In this document: positions 44,206 through 52,766 of the stretch, piece after piece
How the letters are laid out: each line of letters begins with the position of its first letter
How positions within the stretch are numbered: position 1 is the first letter of the stretch
Program-made: the position numbers and the translations under genes
NCBI GenBank assembly: GCA_028874075.1
Contig: JAPPLU010000071.1
Span: 1-64,000 of the forward strand
DNA length: 64,000 nt
Source: Chloroflexota bacterium
GTDB taxonomy: Bacteria; Chloroflexota; Dehalococcoidia; Lucifugimonadales; UBA3495
Direction: 5' to 3'
Notes under the pieces: generated by a model
The model's database searches: none
Seen by the model: the letters and a program-made list of their open reading frames with translations, nothing else
What the model was told of the DNA's origin: nothing

Positions 44206-45486
44206 TTAGAGCTGCATGGTTGAAGCGGCGCCGGAGGGTGTGGGCCGCGAGGAGCTGGCCGGGTGGTCCTGGACCAGTGCATCAGCCAGTTCGGCCACGG
44301 CCTGGCGGTATTCTTCCGTGTCCCCGGCTTGAATGGGCAGGTCAAAGACCTTGAAGGCGGCGCTCAACTCCCGGGCGTACCGGTCACGCGGCGAATTCAT
44401 AAAACCGTCGCCGGCAACCAGGAACAGCACCCACTGGTCCCGGCTGTCCTGCGCCTCCCGTGCGGCTATTATGTCGTTCCGTATAGTCTCGCTCCCAAAT
44501 CCTGCCGGCGTGCACACCACGATCAACTTGTCGTAATGCCGAATCCAGCGCTCAATTTCCTCTTCCTCAGAGGTGCTGCGGCGGTCAACCAGGGCGCTGC
44601 CTCGGGCATTCTCAGGGAAGATCCAGCACCGCGCCCCGTTGGCGCGAAGATCATCTTGTAGTTTGGTCGCAAAAGGCACGTCGGCGGCAGTGCAGGCTAT
44701 AAAGTAGTCGTTAGAAAGCTCCTGGGCCTCGCTGATGGACTGCTGGAACGCCGCCAGGTACTGGGGAGAACCCACCCCTGCCAGGAACGCTTCCGGAATA
44801 GAGCCGCCCGAGCGGAACAGCGAGTCCACGCCCAGGGTACTGGGAGCGTCGTGCCGCACCGAGTCCAGCCCCAGGGCGCCGTTCAGGTTGCAATTTTGAA
44901 AAACGGTGTAGCCCATTATGCTTCCGGTGAAGTCCGCCCCGCTCATGAGTGTAGAGTTAAACACCGCTTCGTAAAAGTCACTTTCCCTGAAGATCACATC
45001 GGTCAGATTGGCGCGGGTGAGGGCGGTTCCATTCAGGATGGCCCCGGTCAGGTCAGCGCCAGTCAAGTTGGCCCGGTCCAGGTTGGCCCGGGATAGATTG
45101 GCGCCGCGAAGGTTGGCGCCAGCCAGGTTCGCATCGGAGAGGATAACACGGTCCATATCGGCGTTACTGAAGTCCGCTTCCCTGCCATCCGCGCCCCGCA
45201 GGTTGGCGCCATTCAGCAGCGAATTTACAAACTTGGCTTCCCTCATGTCGGCGCGATAGAAATGTGTCGGGTTAAGGCGGCAGTCGGAAAGGTCAGCGCG
45301 GCGGAGCATGGCCCCCATCATGTCCGAGTTGCGCATATCCGCCCCCGTCAAATTGACCATAGGTATGCGAGTATGGCTCATATAGCAAGCATTCAAGTCC
45401 ATGAACTCCCCGGGGTGCTCCTCACGCCACTTGGCCACAGCATCTCGGCCCTGCCTGACTATCTGCACCTGATCCATATTGGCCAT
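44206..45486 (-). CDS. Pentapeptide-repeat protein with C-terminal TIR-like domain
   Basis: A 426-residue protein. Residues about 45-205 are pentapeptide repeats (A(N/D)LxG type: GANLRGADGREADFSNAD), which would form a right-handed beta-helix. A linker with a GGSIPEAFLAGVG segment follows, typical of pentapeptide-TIR proteins I recall from cyanobacteria. Residues 258-405 are TIR-like (NDYFIACTAADVPFATKLQDDLRANGARCWIFPE). At the place of the catalytic Glu in NADase TIRs the sequence reads TIRNDIIAA, with D338. Start ATG at 45486 with GGGAGAGG upstream. Role unknown. Confidence 0.85.
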   Translation of the reverse strand: MANMDQVQIVRQGRDAVAKWREEHPGEFMDLNACYMSHTRIPMVNLTGADMRNSDMMGAMLRRADLSDCRLNPTHFYRADMREAKFVNSLLNGANLRGADGREADFSNADMDRVILSDANLAGANLRGANLSRANLDRANLTGADLTGAILNGTALTRANLTDVIFRESDFYEAVFNSTLMSGADFTGSIMGYTVFQNCNLNGALGLDSVRHDAPSTLGVDSLFRSGGSIPEAFLAGVGSPQYLAAFQQSISEAQELSNDYFIACTAADVPFATKLQDDLRANGARCWIFPENARGSALVDRRSTSEEEEIERWIRHYDKLIVVCTPAGFGSETIRNDIIAAREAQDSRDQWVLFLVAGDGFMNSPRDRYARELSAAFKVFDLPIQAGDTEEYRQAVAELADALVQDHPASSSRPTPSGAASTMQL

Positions 45487-45697
45487 GATTATTCCTCTCC
45501 CGAAACGTTCAATTCGAGCAGTGGGCAAGCCCCCTGGACAAGGGCTATGGTAGCCATTGGGAATCGGGCCTGTCAACTTGAAAATCAATTCCCTGACAAT
45601 GCGTCAACAAATCCATTCCCTCCCCCTTTGCGCCCCGGTTCCAAGGAGGAACGGCAGGGGCCCGTGCCCCTCGGTGAAATGACGCAGGCCGTTAGGG

Positions 45698-45703
45698 TAT
45701 AAT
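45698..45703 (+). promoter_or_regulatory. coaX -10 giving a leaderless mRNA
   Basis: A perfect TATAAT ends 6 nt before the coaX ATG at 45710. A weak -35 GTGAAA (45674-45679) lies 18 nt upstream. Transcription should begin at the start codon itself. No Shine-Dalgarno is present. Confidence 0.6.
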
Positions 45704-45709
45704 CCGGCA

Positions 45710-46498
45710 ATGCTGCTGACTATAGACATCGGTAATACTGCTGTGACCATTGGCATATTCGACGGGGAGCGGCTACTGACCACCTATCGACTTTCCACCG
45801 ATTCCCGCCGCCTTTCCGACGAATACGGTCTGCAGTTGGTGGGTCTGCTCAACCTGAAGGGTATCGACCCGTCGAGCATAGATTCGGCCTGCATCTGCAG
45901 CGGCGTGCCCCCTCTGACCGTGGTCTTCTCCGACCTGTGCCACAACTTCTTCGGCGTGCCTCCGCTTACAGTTTCCGCCGGCGTGCGTACGGGACTTCGC
46001 ATTCTTTACGACTCACCCCGGGACGTGGGCGCCGACCGCATAGCCGACGCCGTCGCCGCCCTGGAGCTCTACTCGCCTCCGTTAATCGTCGTGGACCTCG
46101 GCACCGCCACCGTTTTCGACGTGGTGAATCGGGACGGAGAGTATCTTGGCGGTGTCATTTCGCCGGGAATCAGCGTTGCCGCCGACGCCCTCTTCTTTAA
46201 TGCGTCCCAGCTTCGCCGCGTGGAACTGGTGGCTCCCCGCTCCGTAGTTGGCCGCAATACCGTAAATGCAGTGCAGTCGGGCCTGGTGTATGGCTACGCC
46301 TGTCTGGTAACCGGCATGGTAGACCGGATCAAGGACGAAATCGGCAGAGAGGCCCAGGTAATTGGTACCGGCGGCCTGGTAACGGTGATTTCCAGTCACA
46401 CCAACGTTTTTCACGAGATAAACCAGGACCTGACCCTCATCGGCCTTCGACTGATCTACGAAATGAACCAGGAAAAGCCAGCCAGGGTAAGGAATTGA
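45710..46498 (+). CDS. coaX: Type III pantothenate kinase
   Basis: A 262-residue kinase of the acetate/sugar kinase fold. The phosphate-binding motif is TIDIGNTAVTIGIFDGE, with GADRIADAVAALELY and VDLGTATVFDVV. It phosphorylates pantothenate as the first step of CoA synthesis; type III enzymes are not inhibited by CoA. It is upstream of coaBC by 63 bases, so steps 1, 2 and 3 of the pathway lie together. The start appears leaderless. Confidence 0.95.
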   Translation: MLLTIDIGNTAVTIGIFDGERLLTTYRLSTDSRRLSDEYGLQLVGLLNLKGIDPSSIDSACICSGVPPLTVVFSDLCHNFFGVPPLTVSAGVRTGLRILYDSPRDVGADRIADAVAALELYSPPLIVVDLGTATVFDVVNRDGEYLGGVISPGISVAADALFFNASQLRRVELVAPRSVVGRNTVNAVQSGLVYGYACLVTGMVDRIKDEIGREAQVIGTGGLVTVISSHTNVFHEINQDLTLIGLRLIYEMNQEKPARVRN

Positions 46499-46564
46499 CG
46501 CCTTGCGATGGGATAGAATTGGGAGAATAACCGCGCACAGGTACGTTCCTTTCTTGGAGGAGTG

Positions 46565-47767
46565 ATGGCAGGGCCCCTGGCGGACAAGCACGTTATTCTC
46601 GGTGTAACTGGCAGCATCGCCAGCTACAAGGCCGTTGACCTGGCCAGCAAGCTCGTGCAGGCCGGCGCGCTGGTGGACGTGATTATGACCTATGGGGCCA
46701 CCCAGTTTGTCACGCCTCTGGCATTCCGCAGCATCACCCACCGAGAAGTGGTAACCGAGACCTACGACGTTAACTCGGAGTTTGCCAACGAGCACGTAGC
46801 CCTGGCCCGCCGGGCCGACATTGTCGTTATTGCTCCCGCCACGGTTAACTGCATCGCCAAGCTGGCGGTGGGGCTGGCCGACGATCCCCTGACCACCACC
46901 GTCATCGCCACATCTGCGCCCTTGCTGGTGGCTCCGGCCATGGACGCCGATATGTATGCCCACCCGGCCACTCAGGAAAACCTGGAGAAGCTGCGCCGGC
47001 GCGGTGTCGCCATAGCCGGACCCGCTCCTGGACGCCTGGCATCGGGACTGGTGGGCATGGGCAGGCTCGTTGAACCCATCGACCTGCTGGGCCACATCTC
47101 CGCCACCCTGGGCCGCAAGGGTGACCTGGCCGGCCGTACCATCGTTGTAAGCGCCGGTGGCACCCAGGAACCTATTGACCCGGTGCGCGTTATCACCAAC
47201 CACTCTTCAGGGAAGATGGGGTATGCCCTGGCGGAAGCGGTGCGGGACCGGGGGGCGCGCGCCGTGCTGGTTACGGCTCCCACAGGACTGCCCAATCCAC
47301 CCCTGGTGGAGGTGGTGAACGTGCAGACTGCAGACCAGATGGCCCAGGCTGTCAAGCGGGAAGTTTACGGCGCCGATGCCTTGATTATGGCGGCGGCAGT
47401 GGCCGACTACCGCCCGGCATCGGCGGCGGAGCAAAAGATCAAGAAGTCGGACGACGAACTGACCATAGAACTGGCCAAGACCACAGATATTCTGGATACG
47501 GTGCGGGGCAATTTCCTGCGTGTGGGATTTGCCGCCGAGAGCGAGAACCTGGTTGCCAATGCTACCGACAAGGTAATTCGCAAGTCCCTGGACCTGATAG
47601 TTGCCAACGACATCACCGACTCGGACAGTGGGTTTGGCTCCGACACCAACAAGGTTGTGCTTATAGATCGCGAGTTGAAAGTCGACGAATTGCCCCTCCT
47701 GACCAAGTACGAGGTGGGCAACCGCATCCTGGACAGGATCAGGGACTTGCTGGCAAACTCTGATTAG
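46565..47767 (+). CDS. coaBC: Bifunctional phosphopantothenoylcysteine decarboxylase / phosphopantothenate-cysteine ligase
   Basis: A 400-residue fusion. The N-terminal CoaC flavoprotein (about 1-180) has VTGSIASYKAVDLASKL and a flavin-binding APATVNCIAKLAVGLADD. The usual PASANT box reads PATVN, and the PxMNxxMW box reads PAMDADMY, with Asp for Asn. The C-terminal CoaB ligase has SAGGTQEPIDPVRVITNHSSGKMG and ADYRPASAAEQKIKK. ATG at 46565 has GGAGG upstream; an in-frame GTG lies at 46562. It makes 4'-phosphopantetheine from phosphopantothenate, cysteine and CTP. Confidence 0.95.
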   Translation: MAGPLADKHVILGVTGSIASYKAVDLASKLVQAGALVDVIMTYGATQFVTPLAFRSITHREVVTETYDVNSEFANEHVALARRADIVVIAPATVNCIAKLAVGLADDPLTTTVIATSAPLLVAPAMDADMYAHPATQENLEKLRRRGVAIAGPAPGRLASGLVGMGRLVEPIDLLGHISATLGRKGDLAGRTIVVSAGGTQEPIDPVRVITNHSSGKMGYALAEAVRDRGARAVLVTAPTGLPNPPLVEVVNVQTADQMAQAVKREVYGADALIMAAAVADYRPASAAEQKIKKSDDELTIELAKTTDILDTVRGNFLRVGFAAESENLVANATDKVIRKSLDLIVANDITDSDSGFGSDTNKVVLIDRELKVDELPLLTKYEVGNRILDRIRDLLANSD

Positions 47768-47783
47768 AAGACGGAGCGCGCTG

Positions 47784-48374
47784 ATGGACCCAAAGCCGAT
47801 GATTCTTAGCACTGAACGAGTACGCCTGGAACCCATTGGGCCGCAACACGCCCGAGACTTGTATGAAGTCGGCAGGGATGAATCCATCTGGCGACACCTT
47901 ACAACCCCTCCCTTTGGCAACCTGGAGGATGCGGAGAACTGGGTGAACATGTGCGTTGACCGCATGGCGGACGGCAGCCGCGTGCAGTTTGCGGTGGTGC
48001 TGCCTGACAGGACCAAGGCTGTCGGGTCCACGGGCTATCTGGATATTGACCGGTCCAACCGGACGTTGGAAGTCGGCATGACGTGGTACGGAGTGGACCA
48101 CCAGCGCACCTTCGTTAATACCGAGTGCAAGTATCTGCTGCTGAAGCATGCCTTTGATGATCTGGGCGCGCGGCGAGTCTGCATAAAGACCGATGTCAAC
48201 AATACGCGGTCGCGGCGGGCAATCGAGCGGATAGGAGGCGTTCAGGAAGGGATATTGAGGAACCACCGCATAAACCGGGACGGCTCGAACCGGGACTCGG
48301 TTTATTACGGCATCATTGACTCCGAGTGGCCCAAGGTCAGGGAGAACCTGGAACGGATGCGGGACCGCGAGTAA
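47784..48374 (+). CDS. GNAT family N-acetyltransferase (RimJ/RimL-like)
   Basis: A 196-residue acetyltransferase. Typical blocks are STERVRLEPIGPQHARDLYEV, VGSTGYLDIDRSNRTLEVGMTW, and RVCIKTDVNNTRSRRAIERIGGVQEGILRNHR. It would acetylate a protein N-terminus or another amine; the target is not known. It begins 16 bases after coaBC, so it may be part of that operon. A short cluster of repeats follows its stop. Confidence 0.9.
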   Translation: MDPKPMILSTERVRLEPIGPQHARDLYEVGRDESIWRHLTTPPFGNLEDAENWVNMCVDRMADGSRVQFAVVLPDRTKAVGSTGYLDIDRSNRTLEVGMTWYGVDHQRTFVNTECKYLLLKHAFDDLGARRVCIKTDVNNTRSRRAIERIGGVQEGILRNHRINRDGSNRDSVYYGIIDSEWPKVRENLERMRDRE

Positions 48375-48438
48375 GCCTGAGCCGGGTTCCCCGTATCACC
48401 AGATTCCAGGAAGCCCAGATAGCTCACATCCACTCCAA

Positions 48439-48461
48439 CCTTCCCCCGTCAAGGGGGAGGG
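48439..48461. repeat. Short C/G hairpin repeat
   Basis: CCTTCCCCC and GGGGGAGGG separated by GTCAA form a 9-bp stem with one T-G pair. The sequence is of a kind I recall as dispersed in several bacterial genomes. Confidence 0.45.
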
Positions 48462-48484
48462 ATTCTCCAAAATTCCCCAAAAAG

Positions 48485-48510
48485 TAGGGGCGATTCGCGA
48501 ATCGCCCCTA
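48485..48510. repeat. Perfect 26-bp palindrome (REP-like)
   Basis: TAGGGGCGATTCG followed by its exact reverse complement. Degenerate or partial copies of the same unit are at 20487-20511 and 52215-52236, all between genes. The hairpin arm of the terminator at 61976-61995 starts with the same GGGCGAT. Confidence 0.7.
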
Positions 48511-48545
48511 AGCAATTACTGACTGGATTGAGGGCCAGGGATTCG

Positions 48546-49688
48546 CTAGTCTTCCTTCACCGCGGGAATCACCTTGGTGCCCATCAATTCCACGGAGCGC
48601 ATCACGTCCTCATGGGGCATGTCGCCCTCGTTGCCGTAGATAAGCAGATAGCCGGGGTCCAGGGTCTGCTTGATATAGCGCAGTTTCTGGATGACTGTCT
48701 CCGGGCTGCCGACAATTATGTTGTGAGCGTCCTGCAATTCCTCGTAACCCATGCGGCGGCCAATGGTGCCGGTGCCAATAGTGGGGCGGGATTGCTTGAT
48801 GCGCAGGGCCTCCCGTGACTGGTAGCCCGGGGGGTCGTTGAACTCAATGGGCCCACGCTGGCGGTGGGTCTCCGTCCACAGGAATGTGCGGCCCACTTCC
48901 TGGGCCCGCTCGTCCGTGTCCGCCACAAGACAGCGGATCAGGTAGCCGAAGTGTTCCGGTCCGGGTTCGTAGCCCTCCTCGCGGGCAGTCTCAAAGTAAA
49001 TATCCTTCAATTGCTTGGTCAGGTCCAGCAGGGAACCCAGGTTCATGTAGGGGTACATCCGCTTGGCGGCCCAGATAACGCTTTCCGGGCTTCCCGTCCC
49101 CGGGAACCAAATCTCTGGGTGCGGCTTCTGGATGGGTACAACCCACGGGTTGACCATCCGGTGGGGGAAGTAACGCCCTTCCCAGCGGAAGGGGCCGGGG
49201 TCAGTCCAGCACTTAACAATAAGATCGTGGGCTTCTTCGAAACGGTCACGGTTTTCAGTCGGGCTGATGCCGGCGTGGAGAGTTTCGACCGCAGTCCCCC
49301 GCACAAACCCGGAAATAATGCGCCCGCCGGAGATGCAGTCCAGCATGGCGATTTCCTCGGCCATCTTCACCGGATCATTCAGGGCGATGACGTTACCCAG
49401 CATGGCGATTTTGACGTTCTTGGTTACCTTGGCGATGACCGCCGCGTCCACGTTCACCGAGGGCTTCATGCACCAGTAAGAGGAATGGTGCTCGTTTGAC
49501 ATTATGCCGTCGAAGCCCACTTCGTCGGCCAAGGCGTACTGGTCGTGGTAGTTGCTGTAGAGGACGTGGGCCTTCTCGGGATCAAAATACGTGTTGGGGA
49601 AGTGCATGCGCCCGGATTCGTAACCAGCCAGATCATCATCGGTTACGTGGCCATAAGGTTGTTCCGAGAACCAGAATACTTCGGTCAT
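48546..49688 (-). CDS. LLM class flavin-dependent oxidoreductase (3)
   Basis: A 380-residue luciferase-like protein of a longer subtype. It begins MTEVFWFSEQPYGHVTDDD and has DEVGFDGIMSNEHHSSYWCMKPS and SGGRIISGFVRGTAVETLHAGISPTENRDRFEEA. The Cys- and Trp-rich N-terminal loop sets it apart from the other two LLM genes here. AGGAGAGAG precedes the ATG. Downstream of an alpha/beta hydrolase on the same strand, 61 bases away, so the pair may act together. Substrate unknown. Confidence 0.9.
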   Translation of the reverse strand: MTEVFWFSEQPYGHVTDDDLAGYESGRMHFPNTYFDPEKAHVLYSNYHDQYALADEVGFDGIMSNEHHSSYWCMKPSVNVDAAVIAKVTKNVKIAMLGNVIALNDPVKMAEEIAMLDCISGGRIISGFVRGTAVETLHAGISPTENRDRFEEAHDLIVKCWTDPGPFRWEGRYFPHRMVNPWVVPIQKPHPEIWFPGTGSPESVIWAAKRMYPYMNLGSLLDLTKQLKDIYFETAREEGYEPGPEHFGYLIRCLVADTDERAQEVGRTFLWTETHRQRGPIEFNDPPGYQSREALRIKQSRPTIGTGTIGRRMGYEELQDAHNIIVGSPETVIQKLRYIKQTLDPGYLLIYGNEGDMPHEDVMRSVELMGTKVIPAVKED

Positions 49689-49749
49689 TGCTCTCTCCTA
49701 TACTTGCAGGGTGGCTTCGAAGCCAGGGCGCCTGTTAGAGCAGAACTCC

Positions 49750-50544
49750 CTACAGGCCGGCCAGAAATGCGTTGACTGCCGACAGAAACTCAGCGGGCTT
49801 CTCCAACCCCGGGGAGTGGCCGCAGTTCTCTATAACCCTCAATTGGGCGTTGGGCATCGCTGCCTCAAAGAGTTCGCCGCATTCCAGGGGTATTATGGCG
49901 TCCTGGCGGCCCCAAACCACCAGGGTAGGGGTGTCAACCCGGCCCAGATAGTAGGGAAGGCTGGGGTTGTGCAGGTAGGGACGCCAACAGAGGCGGGATG
50001 CCATTTCCTGGTTTGAGTGAGCTACCAGCTGTTCCTCCGCGGTGGGTTCCCCCTCGTAGTCCTCTCGGTTGGGGACCTGGGAAATGTCGTGAAAACGCTG
50101 GGCCGTTCGCGTCTGGGCGGAAACCATGAAAATCTCGGCGATTTCGCTCTTATCGGGCTTGATTCCCGCCGCGCCCACCAGGATCAGGGCTTTGAGGTTA
50201 GCGCGGCACATGGCCGCCATTTCCGCCGCTACCCAACCTCCCATGGACGAACCCATCAGAACGTAGTCCTTCAAACCCAGGGCTTCAACCATAGCATGGT
50301 TGAAGTGGCAAAGATCGGTGATGGTATATAGCCATTCGGGGCGTTCGGTGCCGTTGAAACCGGCTTGGGACGGAACGTAGACGGTGTAAGTCTTGGCCAG
50401 TTCTTCGTGGTAGGCCTGCCAACCGGCATTGCCACCTGCGCCGTGAAGGAACAGCAGGGGCGGTCCGCTTCCGCCGGAAAACATCTCAACCTGGGTTCCG
50501 GCAACTTCGATGGTGGTACGGTTTGAGCTTGCTGTGGTGGTCAT
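49750..50544 (-). CDS. Alpha/beta hydrolase
   Basis: A 264-residue serine hydrolase. The nucleophile elbow GSSMGG (about residues 97-102), oxyanion region LLFLHGAGGNAGW, acid in VVWGRQDAIIPL and base in ENCGHSPGLEKP are all visible. Family members cleave esters, C-C bonds of meta-cleavage products, or epoxides. GGGAGGG precedes the ATG. It is first in a two-gene unit with an LLM oxidoreductase. Substrate unknown. Confidence 0.92.
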   Translation of the reverse strand: MTTTASSNRTTIEVAGTQVEMFSGGSGPPLLFLHGAGGNAGWQAYHEELAKTYTVYVPSQAGFNGTERPEWLYTITDLCHFNHAMVEALGLKDYVLMGSSMGGWVAAEMAAMCRANLKALILVGAAGIKPDKSEIAEIFMVSAQTRTAQRFHDISQVPNREDYEGEPTAEEQLVAHSNQEMASRLCWRPYLHNPSLPYYLGRVDTPTLVVWGRQDAIIPLECGELFEAAMPNAQLRVIENCGHSPGLEKPAEFLSAVNAFLAGL

Positions 50545-50814
50545 TGGCGCCCTCCCTTGTCGCTATCTGGAAAGTGATTCAGGCGAAATCTCGCAACAGT
50601 CAATTTGGATGAACTGCATGCTTGAAGATGAAAAGCGCTAAACAAGTTGAATCGAAGTAGCTGCAGTTGGACGAATGGACTTGAAGGCTGCCCGCATTCT
50701 GTTACAAACCGCCGGGAGTGTCAAGGACAAAAGGAGGTTGAAGGGATGTGAAACTATCGGGAAGACGCTTCAATTGCTAAGGCTTTCACGGGGCGCTCGA
50801 CGGTCAATTTCAGC
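50545..50814. other. Intergenic region with an orphan ribosome binding site
   Basis: AAAAGGAGG at 50729-50737 is followed only by ATGTGA (start-stop), a 10-codon GTG frame, and a TTG frame of about 26 codons. Otherwise no feature is seen up to the citrate synthase promoter. Confidence 0.4.
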
Positions 50815-50844
50815 TTGACGCTCCTCGGGGGCCAATGCTAAAAT
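50815..50844 (+). promoter_or_regulatory. Promoter of the citrate synthase gene
   Basis: -35 TTGACG (50815-50820), 18-nt spacer, -10 TAAAAT (50839-50844). Leader about 95 nt. Confidence 0.65.
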
Positions 50845-50944
50845 CCCGCTACGAATTTGCCCGCTCTTACGTACGATTTTGCAGTCCGGGACGTTCTTCG
50901 TTGACCGATTTCTGGTGAAGGAACGCTCGGAAGGAGGATGGTTA

Positions 50945-52078
50945 ATGGCCCCGGAGATAATGAAGGGACTTAAGGACGTTTATCTGGACACCACCAAATC
51001 CAGCTTTATTGACGGTTCGGTGGGCAAGCTCCTTTACCGGGGCTATAGCATACACGACCTGGCGGAACACTCCACTTTTGAAGAAGTGATTTACCTGCTT
51101 CTTTATGACAAGCTGCCCACCCAGCAGGAACTGTCAGACTTTGACAACACCCTCCGGGCCAATCGCCGCATTCCCGACGAAGTTATCCAGGTCTTGGACC
51201 TGGTGAAGAACAGCCACCCCATGGATGCCCTGCGCACCGGCCTTTCCGCCCTTTCCGCCTTCGATCCTGAGGTTAATGACAACTCGGTGGAGGCCACCAT
51301 CCGCAAGGGTATCCGCCTGACGGCCATGGGCCCGACCATCGTGGCTGCCCATCATCGGTTGCGCCAGGGGCTGGAGCCGGTGGCCCCCAACCCTGACCTG
51401 AACCACGCAGGAAATTTCCTGTACATGCTGTTCAACGAAATCCCCGACGAGGAAACCACCCGCCTTCTGGACGTAGACTTTATTCTCCACGCTGAGCACG
51501 GCGCCAACGCCTCAGCCTTCGCCGCCCGGGTAACGGCATCCACCATCTCCGACCTGCATTCGGCTGTGGTAACCGGCGTGGGCACCCTCAAGGGACCGGC
51601 CCACGGCGGCGCTGCTGAAGAAGTGATGAAGATGTCGCTGGAAATCGGGCAACCGGAAAACGCCGAGGAATACTGCCGTGCCAGGCTGGAAAGCGGGGGC
51701 CGCATAATGGGGTTTGGCCACCGCGTCTATCGCGCCGAAGACCCCCGGGCACGCCACCTGCGGGAGCGGGCCCGCACCCTGAGCGAAAAGGTAGGCCAGC
51801 CCCACTGGTTCCAGATCCTCACTTACGTGGAGGAGGAAGCCATGGTGCCATACCGGTCCCGCGGCATCCACGTCAACGTGGATTTCTTCGCGGGCTGCAT
51901 CTACTATCTCTTGGGCATCACCGACGATTTGTTCATTTCAATCTTCGCACTGGGACGCATCCCCGGCTGGACTCTCCAGTGCGTGGAACAGTTCGAAGAC
52001 AACATACTCATCCGCCCCCTGCTGAAGTACACGGGCGACATGGATCTGGAGTACGTGCCCATCGGCCAGCGAGGCTAG
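50945..52078 (+). CDS. Citrate synthase/methylcitrate synthase
   Basis: A 377-residue enzyme that condenses acetyl-CoA (or propionyl-CoA) with oxaloacetate. The catalytic residues are visible: His in LHAEHGANAS, His in GFGHRVYRAEDPRA and Asp in HVNVDFFAG. The short length places it in the type I, Gram-positive-like branch. ATG at 50945 has AGGAGG eight bases upstream; the longer open frame is not needed. Citrate and 2-methylcitrate synthases cannot be told apart here. No other TCA genes adjoin it. Confidence 0.94.
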   Translation: MAPEIMKGLKDVYLDTTKSSFIDGSVGKLLYRGYSIHDLAEHSTFEEVIYLLLYDKLPTQQELSDFDNTLRANRRIPDEVIQVLDLVKNSHPMDALRTGLSALSAFDPEVNDNSVEATIRKGIRLTAMGPTIVAAHHRLRQGLEPVAPNPDLNHAGNFLYMLFNEIPDEETTRLLDVDFILHAEHGANASAFAARVTASTISDLHSAVVTGVGTLKGPAHGGAAEEVMKMSLEIGQPENAEEYCRARLESGGRIMGFGHRVYRAEDPRARHLRERARTLSEKVGQPHWFQILTYVEEEAMVPYRSRGIHVNVDFFAGCIYYLLGITDDLFISIFALGRIPGWTLQCVEQFEDNILIRPLLKYTGDMDLEYVPIGQRG

Positions 52079-52214
52079 ACTCCCACTTTAGAGGAAGCAA
52101 ATTCGGGGCAGGCCTTTCGCCTGCCCCGAACCATTTCTGGCATTAGTTGGCGCAAATTGGATAATGTCCGGCCATGGCCCATGTTCATCCCATGCACCCG
52201 GCTTCCACGCAACA

Positions 52215-52236
52215 GGGACGATTCGCGAATCGCCCC
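52215..52236. repeat. Partial REP-like palindrome
   Basis: GGGACGATTCG followed by CGAATCGCCCC: the same core as at 48485-48510 with one mismatch (A/C). It sits between convergent genes. Confidence 0.6.
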
Positions 52237-52259
52237 AGATGGGGTCGAATGCCCTTTCC

Positions 52260-52766
52260 CTATCTCCCTTTTTCCAGTAGCTCCATCCTGTCCTGGTGAA
52301 CGCCGGCCCAATATTCCGCCCAGGTTTGCCGGGTTTCCATCTCCGCAACTCCCGGCAGATAAGCCGGCGACACCAGCGGTAAGGCCCTCTCAACCTTTAT
52401 CAGAACATAGGCCCTTGCTGGCAGGCGCACCTGGTGCACTCCCCGCCTTCCATTCTCGTAGGCCTGAAAAATCTCCTCGTGCAGTTCCGGTTCCTTCTCC
52501 TTGTCCACGATATGGGCATTTCCCTTGAAGCGATACCCCTTGCGGGAAAAAAGGTCCACCAGGTTGATCTCTACCGAGGGGTTGTGCCGCAAATTGTCCA
52601 TGGTAACGGGAGATGCCAGGTCGGCGAACAGTAGGTGGTCGTCATCCCACACGGCTGCCGTGCCTTTCGGCGAAAGATTAGGGGTGCCGTCCGGGCACAC
52701 GGTAGCCACGAACCCAATTCGCTGCTGCCCGACCACCCGCTTCATATCATCGGTAAGTATGCCCAT
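52260..52766 (-). CDS. Pyridoxamine 5'-phosphate oxidase-like (FMN-binding split barrel) protein
   Basis: A 168-residue split-barrel protein. It begins MGILTDDMKRVVGQQRIGFVATVCPDGTPNLSPKGT and has DDDHLLFADLASPVTMDNLRHNPSVEINLVD. These are the signatures of small PNPOx-fold proteins that bind FMN, heme or F420. The catalytic residues of true PdxH are not visible, so biosynthetic activity is unlikely. The ATG is preceded by GGGG-TTAGG, a weak ribosome binding site. Function unknown. Confidence 0.85.
   Translation of the reverse strand: MGILTDDMKRVVGQQRIGFVATVCPDGTPNLSPKGTAAVWDDDHLLFADLASPVTMDNLRHNPSVEINLVDLFSRKGYRFKGNAHIVDKEKEPELHEEIFQAYENGRRGVHQVRLPARAYVLIKVERALPLVSPAYLPGVAEMETRQTWAEYWAGVHQDRMELLEKGR

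Noticed and set aside
46082..47203. 373-codon minus-strand frame
   Set aside because: It overlaps coaX and coaBC in antisense and has low-complexity Gly/His/Gln composition typical of shadow frames.
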